From NCBI GenBank assembly GCA_032622095.1, contig CP136068.1:2273314-2337313 (forward strand): a stretch of 64,000 nt of DNA, in the 5' to 3' direction. The notes beneath the pieces were generated by a model. The model was not told the origin of the DNA and made no database searches. It was given only the letters and a program-made list of their open reading frames with translations. A program made the position numbers and the translations under genes. Within the stretch, counting starts at the first letter, position 1. Each line of letters begins with the position of its first letter. Below are positions 1-10,672 of the stretch, piece by piece. This DNA comes from Siphonodentalium dalli (lineage: Eukaryota > Mollusca > Scaphopoda > Gadilida > Siphonodentaliidae).

Positions 1-57
1 TTTGGTGATGATCGGATGAGTGAAGTGGACTGTGCTAAACGGTTTAGTAATGCTTAA
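1..57 (+). CDS. Possible 3' end of a terminal coding exon (unrecognised)
   Basis: The frame starting at base 1 is open for 18 codons and ends in TAA at 55-57. The peptide ends in ...EVDCAKRFSNA. An AATAAA follows at 208-213, a plausible distance for a short 3' UTR, so this may be the last exon of a gene entering from the left. The sequence is too short to assign a family, and an 18-codon open run can occur by chance. The next 300 bases are a tandem duplication, and the duplicate copy carries no coding part. Confidence 0.22.
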   Translation, partial: FGDDRMSEVDCAKRFSNA

Positions 58-355
58 AAAGATTCTTACCTTAATATTTTTATGTTCACTTTATAAACTT
101 CACTGAGTCATCTTTGTCATGTATTGAGTTTGATATCTTTTGTTAACAGTTTATAAATCATGTATGTCTCATGTTTGTTATTTTAATTTATCTGTTTAGT
201 ATCATTAAATAAAGTTGCATTCCTTAAAAAGATTCTTACCTCAATGTTTTTATGTTCACTTTATAAACTCCACTGAGTCATCTTTGTCATGTATTGAATT
301 TGATATCTTTTGTTAACAGAAACTGTTTATAAATTATGTATGTCTCGTGTTCGTT
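53..355 (+). repeat. Tandem duplication, about 169 bp unit, two copies
   Basis: The segment starting CTTAAAAAGATTCTTACC at about 53 recurs at about 222 with a few substitutions. The second copy is incomplete. The first copy carries AATAAA at 208-213, which could be a polyadenylation signal for a gene ending at 57. Confidence 0.8.
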
Positions 356-1070
356 ATTATATTATGTACACTTTATAGTGTGTTTCAGAACGAAAAAAAA
401 GAGGAATAAAATCAACAAATTTGTAAATTTAAAAACAATTCAAACGTCGTTGTATTCCATGTCCCAGCTCGGACATATACACCAAATTTCAATAATATTC
501 ATTGAGAAACAACGGACCAAACGCCATATAACACCCCGTATACATCTTTTATTCCGAGCTGGCCTTTTATTCCGAGTTGGCACACGTCGATTAGGGCGAG
601 TTAGCCCTGGGGCGAGTACGCCGATTCCGACACCTTCTCTATTTGCAGCAGGTATACGTTTACGCTGGTTTACGCGTAATTTAATTTACAAAGTTCCCCA
701 ATTGGTATCGTAAATAGAGCGACCTTATTTGACAGAGAATGCCTCTGTTATTGATTATCAAGTTGCTATACATTAAAAACGACAAATTCACATGCTCGTT
801 CAAGCACAGTAGTCTATTTTCCCCATGTTAAAGGACATCCACAAATACTAAATAACGCTAACCTACTGCGAATGTTTGACACGACAACTGTTTGGGCTGA
901 ATTCATCTGACGCGGTATTATTCCTCAAAATAAACAACAAAACCATCGTTACTTGGAAATGTAGTTTGGGCTAACATTTACATAAATCCTCCACATCATT
1001 TATCCCGACACACACGATTTATCCCGACACACACGTCAGATTAAAAACAGCCATGAAGTAAACGGCCAAA
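356..1070. other. No gene recognised
   Basis: A 125-residue open frame crosses the left part but has no recognisable domain, start context or splice signals. The only structure seen is a 19 bp direct duplication (ATTTATCCCGACACACACG) at about 999-1036. Confidence 0.5.
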
Positions 1071-1717
1071 TTGGCCGAAATAATATTTAAACGCCCTCCA
1101 ATAGGCTTCACAGGAGACATTATTCCTATCCTTATAAAATACAACCTATATGAGTATCTCACAGCATTCGCTGAAACAGGATTCTTCCCTATTCAATCAC
1201 ATTGGAAAGCAATTGTTAAACAGAATAACCAAATCAACCTGAACGAGTGGACTCCCTTGATTTTTTCAGCATAGTAAAACCTTGCCATAATTATGTCTAC
1301 CTGGATGGGATGGAAGCTCTGTTGGCACAATCCTAATTATCTACAGAAAGCGGTACAAATGGCTAACATTCTCAACCGCACGACATATGATAATAATACT
1401 ATACCTGCAAACACTGTGGCCATTTGTACCATAACCAGGTTGAACACATGTTTATCCATTGTTTATCACCACACATAGTTCAACTGAAGAACTGCTTCTG
1501 GTATCGAATAATTAATGTCCACGGTATCCCAATCTTTGTCACAATGGATCAATTGTCATGCTATGAATTTCTAATGTATGCATTTGGATACCAGTCGCTG
1601 GGCGGACTTGATCCCTCAAATATTCCCAATGAAAATAGTTTATTCACAGATTGCTTCTCGTTCATACGTACATTTTATTATATGATCATAAGTTTCTTTC
1701 CCAAATTCCTATGTTAA
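1071..1717 (+). pseudogene. Non-LTR retrotransposon (LINE) ORF2 C-terminal remnant
   Basis: Three short plus-strand frames in a row look like the region after the reverse transcriptase of a CR1/L2-like LINE. The first (1071-1274) has the YNLYEYLTAF...SHWKAIVK type of sequence found near the end of such proteins. The last open run (about 1397-1717) begins with a CCHC zinc knuckle, C-x2-C-x9-H-x4-C (CKHCGH...EHMFIHC), then FWYRIINVHG. Frames shift between 1274 and 1400 and a stop lies just before the knuckle, so it is dead. No catalytic domain is nearby, which points to severe 5' truncation. Family assignment is from memory of LINE C-termini and is approximate. Confidence 0.7.
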
Positions 1718-1910
1718 AATGTAACGAAAAACTTGAGATATCTAACGATGTTCACCTCATTAATGAAACAACAGGTTAATAACAGTTCTGAGTGACGTCA
1801 GATACTTCAGGGGTTAACATAACTTATTATCAGACCTGAAAATAGATCAGTTTTCCCAGCGACGTTCAACGTCACAACGTCTTGTCCAATCAAAGCGCGT
1901 TTCATATAAT

Positions 1911-2064
1911 AATAGTTATCGCATTGTTTCTTGGTTGACACGAGGAATTGTCAGCACTTGGATGTCAACAACATTCACCTCGGACTTCGGCCTTGGTGAA
2001 TATTGACTTCCTCGGGTTGACAATTCCTCGTGTCAACATCGAAACAATGCGATAATTGTATAAT
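1911..2064. repeat. Fold-back palindrome, about 154 bp, imperfect
   Basis: The arms pair from about 1911 to 2064 around a centre near 1985.5; GTTGACACGAGGAATTGTCA lies in the left arm and its complement in the right. At mirror positions both arms read CTTG/CTCG on the plus strand (1957-1960 and 2011-2014; 1979-1982 and 1992-1995). It is followed by a TCCTATATAGA-like end. A TGACGTCA at about 1793 and a CCAATCA at about 1886 lie upstream, as near other fold-backs here. Confidence 0.85.
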
Positions 2065-2162
2065 GTCACACATGATTGTTTGCGAGTGGCGATTCCTATA
2101 TAGATACATGCATCATGTATACTGCTGATCTTTAATATACCCAATTTGTCGGGAAACAATTA

Positions 2163-2308
2163 GGAGATAAACGTACCCTGTTTCGTTGTACATTCTGGGA
2201 TTCGAGCATGAAAACAGTTTGTGAACGAGCCGGCTTGCCGGCGAGTTCACAAACTGTTTTCATGCTCGAATCCCAGAATGTACAACGAAACAGGGTACGT
2301 TTATCTCC
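2163..2308. repeat. Near-perfect 146 bp palindrome
   Basis: The outer 64 bases of each arm (2163-2226 and 2245-2308) are exact reverse complements by my reading. Complementarity resumes in the inner GCCGGC parts. The only break in the stem is a CGAG that reads the same way in both arms (2226-2229 and 2242-2245). Such identity implies recent formation or active homogenisation. Confidence 0.93.
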
Positions 2309-2443
2309 ATTGTAATTCAATCTAGCAAGGAATTTGCAAAAAAAATGTATAAAAAGTATCATTTAGTCATTTTCATGACACGAATCGAGACTTTCATTTC
2401 GCCGTTGTCACCGTGCACAAATCATTGGGTTTGTTCATTGTGT

Positions 2444-2765
2444 TACTCGGAACACTGCTCCGCAACCATTTCCTGTGGGGCGGGTTGGCTCGTTTCGCTA
2501 CTCCGTTCTGCGCCGATGATATTGTACTGTGCCCCATTCAGATTTGATGCACGCTTAAGCGGCCGATGAACGGTATCTGTAGACAACAACGCGCGGGTGT
2601 GCTCGTTTCGCTACTCGTTCTGCGCCGATGAAATTTGACCGTGCTACATTCAGATTTGATGCACGCTGAAGCGGCCGATGTCGGTGAATCGAAAACGAAA
2701 GTTAGCCGCTCTCGGCCAATCAGAATGCTTGTTTTTAGTGACAAATACTCAATTGAATTACAATA
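2444..2765 (+). repeat. Left copy of a 322 bp inverted repeat pair
   Basis: This segment matches 7792-8114 in reverse complement over its full length, from TACTCGGAACACTGCTCCG at the outer end to CTCAATTGAATTACAATA at the inner end. It contains an internal duplication of about 110 bp: the GCTCGTTTCGCTACTC...GCACGCTGAAGCGGCCGATG block occurs twice. The short open frames in both copies mirror each other and are not genes. Confidence 0.9.
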
Positions 2766-2909
2766 TCATATAACACATGTATTTAAACAATACAACTATA
2801 TTATTACTGTCTACAGTATACTAAAGTATACGACTATCGCAATGAAATGATAACATCGCATCTCTGTACATATATTATATGGAATGCCACCATATGTCGA
2901 TGTCTAAAT

Positions 2910-3247
2910 TATTTTATCACATAATTTGCCCATAAAAGCAGTTTCATAATTATCGATAAGAGACACGTTTAATATCAGCGTGTGCGATGACGTCACACCG
3001 TTCTTCAAATGACTTGCGATCGCTGCAGTTTATTATCGTTGTTTTCGATGGATATTTCGCATTGCTTCGCGTTTATTTGATCATGTGATAAAAAGTATCT
3101 CACACTCGTCCTATTGTATACGTAATTTATCAACCTCGTCCACTAAATTCTATTTGAGCCTCGGTAAACCTCGGCTCAAATCGAATTTAGTGAACTCGGT
3201 TGATAAATTCCGTATAAAATAGAAACTCATGTGAGATCCTCTATATA
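2910..3247 (+). mobile_element. Palindrome-ended repeat family, copy A
   Basis: First of three copies (others at 41642 and 60581). A 5' module of about 180 bp is bounded by an inverted repeat (TTTTATCACAT... and ...ATGTGATAAAA) and contains TGACGTCA. A 140 bp palindrome (about 3097-3238) follows, then the end GATCCTCTATATA. Three nested mirror pairs of CTCG lie in the palindrome: 3105/3226 (right member CTCA), 3135/3195 and 3160/3170. It has no coding capacity, so it must depend on other elements to move. Class is unknown. Confidence 0.85.
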
Positions 3248-3534
3248 TGCCATTATAGACATTGAAGTTGATTGAACATCCCACAATTATAATTTGCAGA
3301 TATATGACCTCTGTGATTGCAATCGCCGTACAAGTTCTTATATATACATGTGTATATGGGACAGTATTGTAGTTATATATACACGTATATATAGTACAGT
3401 AATTGCTTCTAATTTCACACGATGCATTCGTGTCTGTTCTGATAACATATACGTAACGCCATATTATTCTTAATGTACACTACGTCTCCCGTGCGTGGAG
3501 GAATAAACAATCTCTCTCTATATATGTATTTGAA
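3248..3534. other. AT-rich spacer
   Basis: Contains two similar stretches built on TATATACAYGTATAT...ACAGTA at about 3340-3405. No gene seen. Confidence 0.4.
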
Positions 3535-5188
3535 TTTTGGCCATCATTCAATCCAATAAAGTTATCACTCATCATCCCTATATCTCACAAAAGAAGTGTT
3601 TACGCATCTTATCATATGTGTTGCATCGCATAAGGAAGTGTTCTTCATTCTCCACCCCATGTTACATTTCCTACAAATTCTCTCTTCAAGTGACACTTTT
3701 GGCTGTTTATGGCGACGCTTTTCAATTTCCAAGTTATGATTACTAATTCTTAGTTTACAAAACATAATTTTTGTGTCGATATTCTGGACAATATTAAGAT
3801 AAGGTTCTTGTGTATAATATTGTTTGACTACACGGTACGTCCTTCGCGCCCGAACATTTGTCATCGTTGAAAATATCAGTTTTATAATTCTCTATGTGGC
3901 TTTCTTTCAATTTGATTGTAATGTCATTTATCTGTTTGTGAATTGAGGCATTGGGAACAATTTCATTTAATTTTGGAATGCCGAGTCTCAGATTCATGTT
4001 CAGGGATGACAAATTCATCGCTGGACATAGCTGCGGTATAGATGAGTGAATGTGTTTCTGACTCAGAAATTCGCTTTGTGTATTTGATAGCTCTGGATAG
4101 AGCATCGATCACTATCGTGTATCTCCCGAACTCGGCCCTAACTGCATGGTTTGACGCATGTTTGCTAACTCCGAGTACAGACTTACAAAACTTTATGTGA
4201 GTAATTTCACATGGTATCGTGTTTAATATGTTCAAATTTATATCTGAAGCTCATATCTCACATTCGTAAAGAATAATTGGCTTGATAAGTTTGTCAAAGA
4301 GTTTAACCCACAAATCAACAGAGAACAGAGAATGTTCTCGGAGATACTTTCTCAACGAGAATACTGCCTTCATACCTTTAAGTTGCATTTCAGCCTGTGC
4401 TTTCTTAAATGATCCATTGGCACAAAATTTTATACCTATAGGTAGTTATACTCTTTTACGACATCTATACTATAGCCCCATTTATGTGCAAATTTGGCAC
4501 ATTTAGAGTGTATCCTTTTGGGAATACAATACATTTTGTTTTCTCAGTATTGACATTTAGACAATTAACGCGCGTATATGCGTCTAGTTTATTTAGACAT
4601 TTTTGGAGACCATCTTTTGTGTCAGAGAGCAAAACCAAATCGTCCGCAAAAAGTAGATGACTTATCAGTGGGTGATATTATAGATCCTTGGCGGACTCCA
4701 ATCGTCGAAACGTTCGCAGGGCCGTACCCTGCTTTTGTGTCTACCATATATGAACTTTTCAAATATATCAATTTCAACATTTTAAAGTTATTCCCACTTA
4801 TACCTATGTGCTTCAGTTTTTCAAATAATATTGATCTATTAACAGAATCAAATGCTTTAAAAAAATCTATGAATGCAGTATACAAAGGCTTTCCATCTCT
4901 TTTATATCGGTTTATTATGGTTTTGAGTATAAATGCACTATCAATTGTACTTTTGTGCTTCATGAAACCGAACTGATTTTTATTCGATTTTCACTTTATC
5001 ACCTTATTGAACAGCTTTCCTAATGAATTGCTCAATGCAATAGCTCTGTAGTTGTTAGGATCTTTTCTATCCCCCTTTTTGTGTATTTTGGCCCATCCAT
5101 TGTTCATACCTAAACGTCTAAAGCAATTAACGCGGTCATACTGGTTACTTACTGCAACTTTAAGACATCCAGCGAATACACACGCCAC
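3535..5188 (-). pseudogene. Non-LTR retrotransposon reverse transcriptase, 5'-truncated and broken
   Basis: Read on the minus strand from 5188 down. The RT fingers region (WAKIHKKGD...NNYRAIALSNSLGKLF) ends at an in-frame TGA (4991-4993) and resumes in the same frame with NQFGFMKHKSTID. Motif A follows (FIDFFKAFD; the first catalytic Asp is present) and then motif B (GVRQGSIISP). Next comes a frameshift with an internal deletion of roughly 35 codons. The catalytic FADD box reappears in another frame at 4639-4650 as LLFADDLVLLS. The post-RT part continues in pieces: KPIILYECEI, a stop, then FCKSVLGVSKHASN...VRAEFGRY near 4220-4100. It ends with a C-x2-C knuckle (CRKCNMG) near 3670. All catalytic signatures are present, but stops and frameshifts make it inactive. 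The clade looks CR1/L2-like, which I cannot confirm. Confidence 0.88.
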
Positions 5189-5670
5189 GAAAACCCGAAA
5201 TGTGTTGTCCTGCGAGATATCCCATCGCTATAGCTCAATTTGACACGGCTAGATTAGCCTTTCTACAATATCCTAAAATAATAAGGCTTCTCAAATCATC
5301 GGCATAGTCAACTTTCACGAACTTGGACATTCCAACTACAGCTTTAACCGGACTCGGGTCGCAGTAAAACTTTAACGCGTCCCAAAATAACCGCATTCCG
5401 GGTAGCACTACAGCTTTTAAAGCGACCCAATCCTACATGGGCCCAGGGAATTTTATAATTTGGACCACATTATGTACACAGGTGGCGTTAATAATATAAA
5501 ATATCTTGGTTACATGAATTCACCCCCTCACAATTCCGTTAAAACAACTAATCCTTCGAATTATTACAAACAACTACGGCTTATTACTGCAGGTTTCTCA
5601 TTCACCACACCAGAAAGCTTCTAAATGCGGATAAAATATCGGAGGTATTGTGTTCCCGCCAAGAGTGCAT
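5189..5670. other. No gene recognised; probable transposon debris
   Basis: Separates the main LINE body from a second short copy of its RT N-terminal segment. No domain or clear repeat boundary seen. Confidence 0.4.
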
Positions 5671-5765
5671 GGTCCAGCCATTGTTCATACCTAAAGATCG
5701 AAAGCAATTAACGCGGTCATAATTATTACATACTGCAACTTTAATACCATCACAACCATCAGTGG
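5671..5765 (-). pseudogene. Second fragment of the same LINE (RT N-terminal segment)
   Basis: On the minus strand this encodes IKVAV...NYDRVNCFR.LGMNNGW, the same segment as at about 5090-5170. It is therefore a partial duplicate or a piece of a second insertion. It is far too short to function. Confidence 0.65.
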
Positions 5766-5934
5766 GCTGCAGAACGAAAGCTATCTATAAAAGTTGAATA
5801 TAAGACTTACAAATTATCTTTTAACTTTCTTTTATTGGTAATTGACATAGCTTGTCACAAACCAAAAATCAACATTATTGACATAATAATGTAAAGGACA
5901 ATAAACGAAATTGAAATTCCCAACTACAACGTTT

Positions 5935-6030
5935 ACGGGTGACCGGCCTTCCGATCGCGCAGTTCTACTTTTAAACTAATAAACCGGTGACCGGCCTCGA
6001 TCCTGATCGCGCAGTTCGACTTTTAAATAA
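5935..6030 (+). repeat. Short tandem duplication, about 55-60 bp
   Basis: The GTGACCGGCCT...GATCGCGCAGTTC...ACTTTTAAA unit occurs twice in succession with small differences. Confidence 0.7.
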
Positions 6031-6179
6031 ACTTTTAATAAACTGGAAAAACCATAACACCTACATGGCACCATGGAGTTTTATAATTTGGGCCACAGTA
6101 TACACGCGCGGGCGTGTTAATTAAACCAGACGACATGGCATATTGATTCATTAAAGTTACAACATGCACAATATATAAA

Positions 6180-6331
6180 CAGAACGACACGATGTGTGAA
6201 TGGGTTTGTCGATACGGCACGAGTGCTGTCGCGGAAGGATTGAACGAGCGGCGCTTGCGCATCGAGTTATATCCTTCCGCGACAGCACGAGTGCCGTATC
6301 GACAAACCCATTTACACATCGTGTCGTTCTG
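6180..6331. repeat. 152 bp palindrome with nested CGAG pairs
   Basis: The arms (61 bp, three mismatches) mirror exactly about 6255.5, from CAGAACGACACGATGTGT at the left end to its complement at the right. Two mismatches are the CGAG that reads the same way in both arms (6220-6223 and 6288-6291). A second same-orientation CGAG pair sits in the loop (6245-6248 and 6263-6266). The frames crossing it are palindrome artefacts. Confidence 0.92.
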
Positions 6332-7507
6332 TGTTTATTACAACACGCTTCTCGTCCTACAATCCGTGCATTAAAAATACAGGATTAGAAGGTTTATTTA
6401 GGCTTATACAGAGCGTGTTTGACATGTGTGGTGATTCTTTTATTTAAATGGTTCCATGCAGTTTCATGGTTGAGGCGAACGTCATGTACGTCATTTTACG
6501 TCAACGAGATACGTATGGAACGTACGTTCCATACGGATTTGTAAATATGGAACAGCAATAACATTGCACTTTTAGGAACACGAGTGTAATATAATTTGAA
6601 GATGTTTCGGGGTTCCATAACAAGACCTACACAATTATAACATAATATGATTACGTCAGTAAGTATGGACAACCCGAAACACGTCCATTTATAAACTGAA
6701 AAATGCATGTGTCATGGGAGTGCCTATATTTATACCATGACTCCCTATTGTACTGTGTACAAACATGCTATATAATATATTTGTGCTGTACACCCTACTG
6801 TGTGTGAACAGGAGTCCGACCGTGGGTAACACGTTTCTACTGTGGGTAACACGTTTTAATGGCATTTCAATGGTTAAAGTTTATACCCATAGTAGAACTA
6901 CATCCGAGTTGACCTTTCATTAACCTTCCATGACCTCGATCAAAATCACTCTATTTTTAAAATGTAGCGCCTCGCGATGAAAACAATTTGATACTTTCGA
7001 TTCAATTGAATATTATACTCACTAATGCGATAAAAACGAACAGTTATTTCCGTGGAAATCACATCCAGATCAACAAATTGAACATATATTTCAAGAAATA
7101 GACGTAAAAAACTCGAACAACAAACGGTGGATTTCAAAATGACTTTCGTGGTTTCCTGTTCACTGTACGGCGGAGAAAAAAAAGTTCCCGCAATGTGTTA
7201 TATTTATATTCATTAAATTCGTATTCCCATATATATATTCATGTTGTTTATTTATGGCGGTTTCATCATGATTACAGTTTATTGTGAATTGGCTACAATG
7301 ATACCATATTCGTACAATTGAATGTTGACCTAATTCAATGTATCAATACGCCTGATCAGCTGTGATAGTGTACGTCGATGTACGGCCAAGTGTGGGGAAC
7401 ACAACGGGGATGATTGTGAATGGTGCGACAGAATCATCTTAATTTAAGTGGGTTTATTTCGATTTCATAGCAGTTGTTGCTCCTGTACCGGTCATGGTAT
7501 AAACAAA
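6332..7507. other. No gene recognised; small palindromes and repeats
   Basis: Holds a perfect 24 bp palindrome at 6512-6535 (centre ACGT, CGTATGGAAC half) and a 20 bp tandem (GTGGGTAACACGTTT) at about 6822-6856. Several short frames have no recognisable similarity. Confidence 0.45.
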
Positions 7508-7651
7508 ATACACACGTAGTGTTTCTGAATACCAAATTTACACCACTCGTGGGATTGATGATTTACCACACTCGCTAAAGCTCGTGTGGTAAACCATCAA
7601 TCCCACTCGTGGTGTAAATTTGGTATTCAGAAACACTACGTGTGTATTCTA
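7508..7651. repeat. 144 bp palindrome with two CTCG mirror pairs
   Basis: The arms are nearly exact around 7577.5, starting AATACACACGTAGTGTTTCT. Same-orientation CTCG pairs are at 7546-7549/7606-7609 and 7571-7574/7581-7584. One further mismatch is a simple A/G change. A TTCTATATATT end follows, resembling the end of the 2910 family. Confidence 0.92.
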
Positions 7652-7791
7652 TATATTCATTATGAGAATGGAGTAAAGTTGTGACAAACACGTTTGTTAA
7701 TTTTGGTGCCCCATACCTGATCTGACGGTGCTTCGGTGACTTTTCACAAAATAATTATATTCCGCATAGCAGGAAATGCTTGTCTATATAC

Positions 7792-8114
7792 TATTGTAAT
7801 TCAATTGAGTATTTGTCACTAAAATCAAGCATTCTGATTGGCCGAGAGCGGCTAACTTTCGTTTTCGATTCACCGACATCGGCCGCTTCAGCGTGCATCA
7901 AATCTGAATGTAGCACGGTCAAATGTAATCGGCGCAGAACGAGTAGCGAAACGAGCAAACCCGCGCGTTGTTGTCTATAGATCACCGTTCATCGGCCGCT
8001 TCAGCGTGCATCAAATCTGAATGTGGTACGGTACAATTTGATCGGCGCAGAACGGAGTAGTGAAACGAGCCAACCCGCCCCACAGGAAATGGTTACGGAG
8101 CAGTGTTCCGAGTA
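7792..8114 (-). repeat. Right copy of the 322 bp inverted repeat pair
   Basis: Reverse complement of 2444-2765, including the internal 110 bp duplication and a GATTGGCC motif. Together the two copies bracket 5.67 kb containing the LINE remnant and several palindromes. Whether they are the ends of one element or two independent insertions is not decided by the sequence. Confidence 0.9.
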
Positions 8115-9874
8115 GACCCCGAAGCCACGACAAATAGTTTTCATGGCTGGCTCAACCGATTTTCGTGGCTGGTTAGCTAGCTAAGCCGGCTCAGCCACGA
8201 CGTTCGTGGCTGACGAAATATGGCGGCTCAGCCGGCTGAGATGTTATCATTCAGCGTATTTCCGTTTCCGAAATGTTCCTAATCCCCTGTTATCGGTTAT
8301 AGATGCCGTTTTTTTTTAGCGTTTGTGGTGAACCCGTAGAATTCCAGACCACACGCAATCTTTTGATGTTGGGCTTTTCCATTACGGCGAAATTCACGAA
8401 GGACTGGCATGGATGTACTATGTAGTTTCCCATCTAATCGGTATAAGTAGTTACATTGGGACTTCTGTCGACTTCAGACTGCTATCATCACTGCCATCTT
8501 GCGATATATGCATGCATCATTGAATGATGAACCGGATAGTAATGATATATACTATTTCAAACTATTTTCTATTCTTATGTGTATATATTGACAAATGCCA
8601 GTGATGTCTGAGACTGGGTGTTGTCGATATAAACAATTTATATTTTAACCCTTTCAATACCGAATGGATGCGCCCATTCAGTTATATGAAAGCATGCACT
8701 GGGATAGTCTATTCCACATTAAGGGGCCAGGTGTTCTGATAATATAACAACCATGCGAGTATGCCAATATTAGACAATGCGGTTTAGTTCTTTGCGATTC
8801 ACAGTACAGTTGTGCTTGACATATAAGCCCATGCACATGGCTCAGCCATTTTACAATTCCGGCGGCGGAGATTTTTAAATGTGGCTGGCGTTAGAAATAA
8901 TATGGCTGGCGGCGGCTTCCATAAAACAATATTCCCCTATCAATAATAGACTATCGTACCACAAACAAATACTAGATCATGTCATGAATATCTACACTAG
9001 CTATGTCCGTACAGATTACTAGAGATCATATTACACAAATTGCTTTTTATGTTCTGACAGCGAACTTTATAACATGAACAAACAAGCAGGGAATATATTT
9101 CACTTAATTGTTAATACTTGTTCCTCAGTAATCTACTTCACAGAAGGGGGTGGTAAAGCTCGAGATTGCATGCTTGTTTGTGACTTGTGTGCTGATACTC
9201 TCATGTGCCTAATCATTGTGACGGCCAATAATAGTGATAGTGGGATTTGAGGCTGAAATTAATAATAGTGATAGCAATTTAACTCTATATACTGTATGTA
9301 TCTATGCCAAATAATTTAATGATCATGGAATTTTTTAATAATCATGCAGCACATACTGACAATATTGTTAGGCATCTGAGAGTATATTAACATTTAATTA
9401 ATTGCCCGCGATAAATTTCATGCATGAGTGTAAGGGACGGAAAACAAAATCAATCACAAAGTAACTTAAATCATGCACTTTTAAGTTTGGACCTTCACGT
9501 AATCACGTACATTGAAATACATTATTAACTTATTAAGGAACAGATATTTTATAATTTATTACCTGTACTGTTTTGTTTTCATTGTTACAAACTTCCCTTT
9601 CGCAACAGCAAAAAGTTCCCATGGTTCGTACTGGTGAAATATATAATCTTGACGGGCATATGTACTAGCTAGAATAGAGATTCATGGCATAATCTAAGAA
9701 AATGCTACCAGATTAACAAATTATATGACCATCTGGGATTGCCTCATGAGTCATGTATAAGGTCATGGCAGTTCCACCAGCTTGGCATCGGACTTATTAT
9801 GTATATATTAACCGATGATTCCAATGTGTCAGGTCGACAATAGAACGTACATAAGGCTACATCTAATAATGTTT
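8115..9874. other. No gene recognised
   Basis: The first 130 bp are a cluster of GGCTGAGCC/GGCTCAGCC and CCACGA/TCGTGG motifs that can fold on themselves. A TTAACCCTTTC-like sequence at about 8647 resembles the end of the piggyBac-type MITEs at 29220 and 37024. The rest is AT-rich with no recognised coding sequence. Confidence 0.45.
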
Positions 9875-9882
9875 CCACATAT

Positions 9883-10625
9883 TAGTGTTCGGTATTCGAC
9901 GGATTTCGGTATTCGAATATTCGGTTCGAATAACGAGCGAATATTCGAATAGTATTCGAATATTTAGATAAATTATAAAATTATATAGATAACATATTTT
10001 GGAACCAAGTTATTATTTAATGAATAGCATATTTATCCATGCACATGCTATGCGCAAAATAGAGAGAGAGAGAGAAAAAAGTATTTTGGCTTAATAGCAA
10101 GAGTTTATCTGTTTATGAAGTTCAAGTAGTCAATGTTCCATGCATGGCTTAAATGTTCTTGTTCAAGAAGTGTAACATTCGGACAGTCTGCTTCAACCGG
10201 TTCCGTTTTTCAGTAGAGAACGCGCGTTCAGACGATACACTGGTGGCCGGTATACCGAGATAGAACTTAGCTAATTTGGCGACTTCGGGGTAAAGTGACG
10301 CGCAAACAAAACAAAACGATGCCTTATATGTCCGCTTCCTATGACCACATGCAAGCACGGTCTGGTTTACACCTAGCCAATAAAATTATTTCGACGTCAT
10401 GACGCCAATCAAATCAAAACGTTACAGTTACATCATATTAATTCGTTTATGGTCAGTGGAAAATAGACTATACTTTTAACAGACCCTCAGACTAATAACA
10501 AACCAGGAAACAATTACCCGGAGATTATTATCGAATATTCGAATAGTCAAATAATTATTCGAATATTCGAATATTTATTTTTACGAGCGAATATTCGAAT
10601 ATTCGAATATTCGGACCGAACACTA
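9883..10625. mobile_element. Non-autonomous hAT-type DNA transposon with intact ends
   Basis: The ends are TAGTGTTCGG and CCGAACACTA, flanked by a perfect 8 bp target-site duplication CCACATAT (9875-9882 and 10626-10633). Eight-base duplications and this TIR style are typical of hAT transposons. Subterminal regions at both ends are packed with ATTCGAATATTCG-type repeats, probably transposase binding sites. At 743 bp it is an internal-deletion derivative that keeps only the tail of a transposase gene. The perfect duplication suggests a fairly recent insertion driven in trans by a full-length relative. Confidence 0.95.
10149..10358 (-). pseudogene. hAT transposase C-terminal (hATC dimerisation) fragment
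   Basis: The 69-residue minus-strand frame reads YPEVAKLAKFYLGIPATSV, SSERAFST, then KRNRL and LHFLNKN. This is the conserved hATC dimerisation block at the C-terminus of hAT transposases. The zinc-finger and catalytic RNase H-like regions are missing, so it is not an active enzyme. It lies inside the 9883-10625 element, which explains its origin. Confidence 0.9.
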
Positions 10626-10672
10626 CCACATATAGCCATTATAGTTGCTAGCCCTGCTGACCGAGCTCTTGC

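Noticed and set aside
336-713. 125-codon plus frame
   Set aside because: Low-complexity basic start, no domain, no regulatory or splice context.
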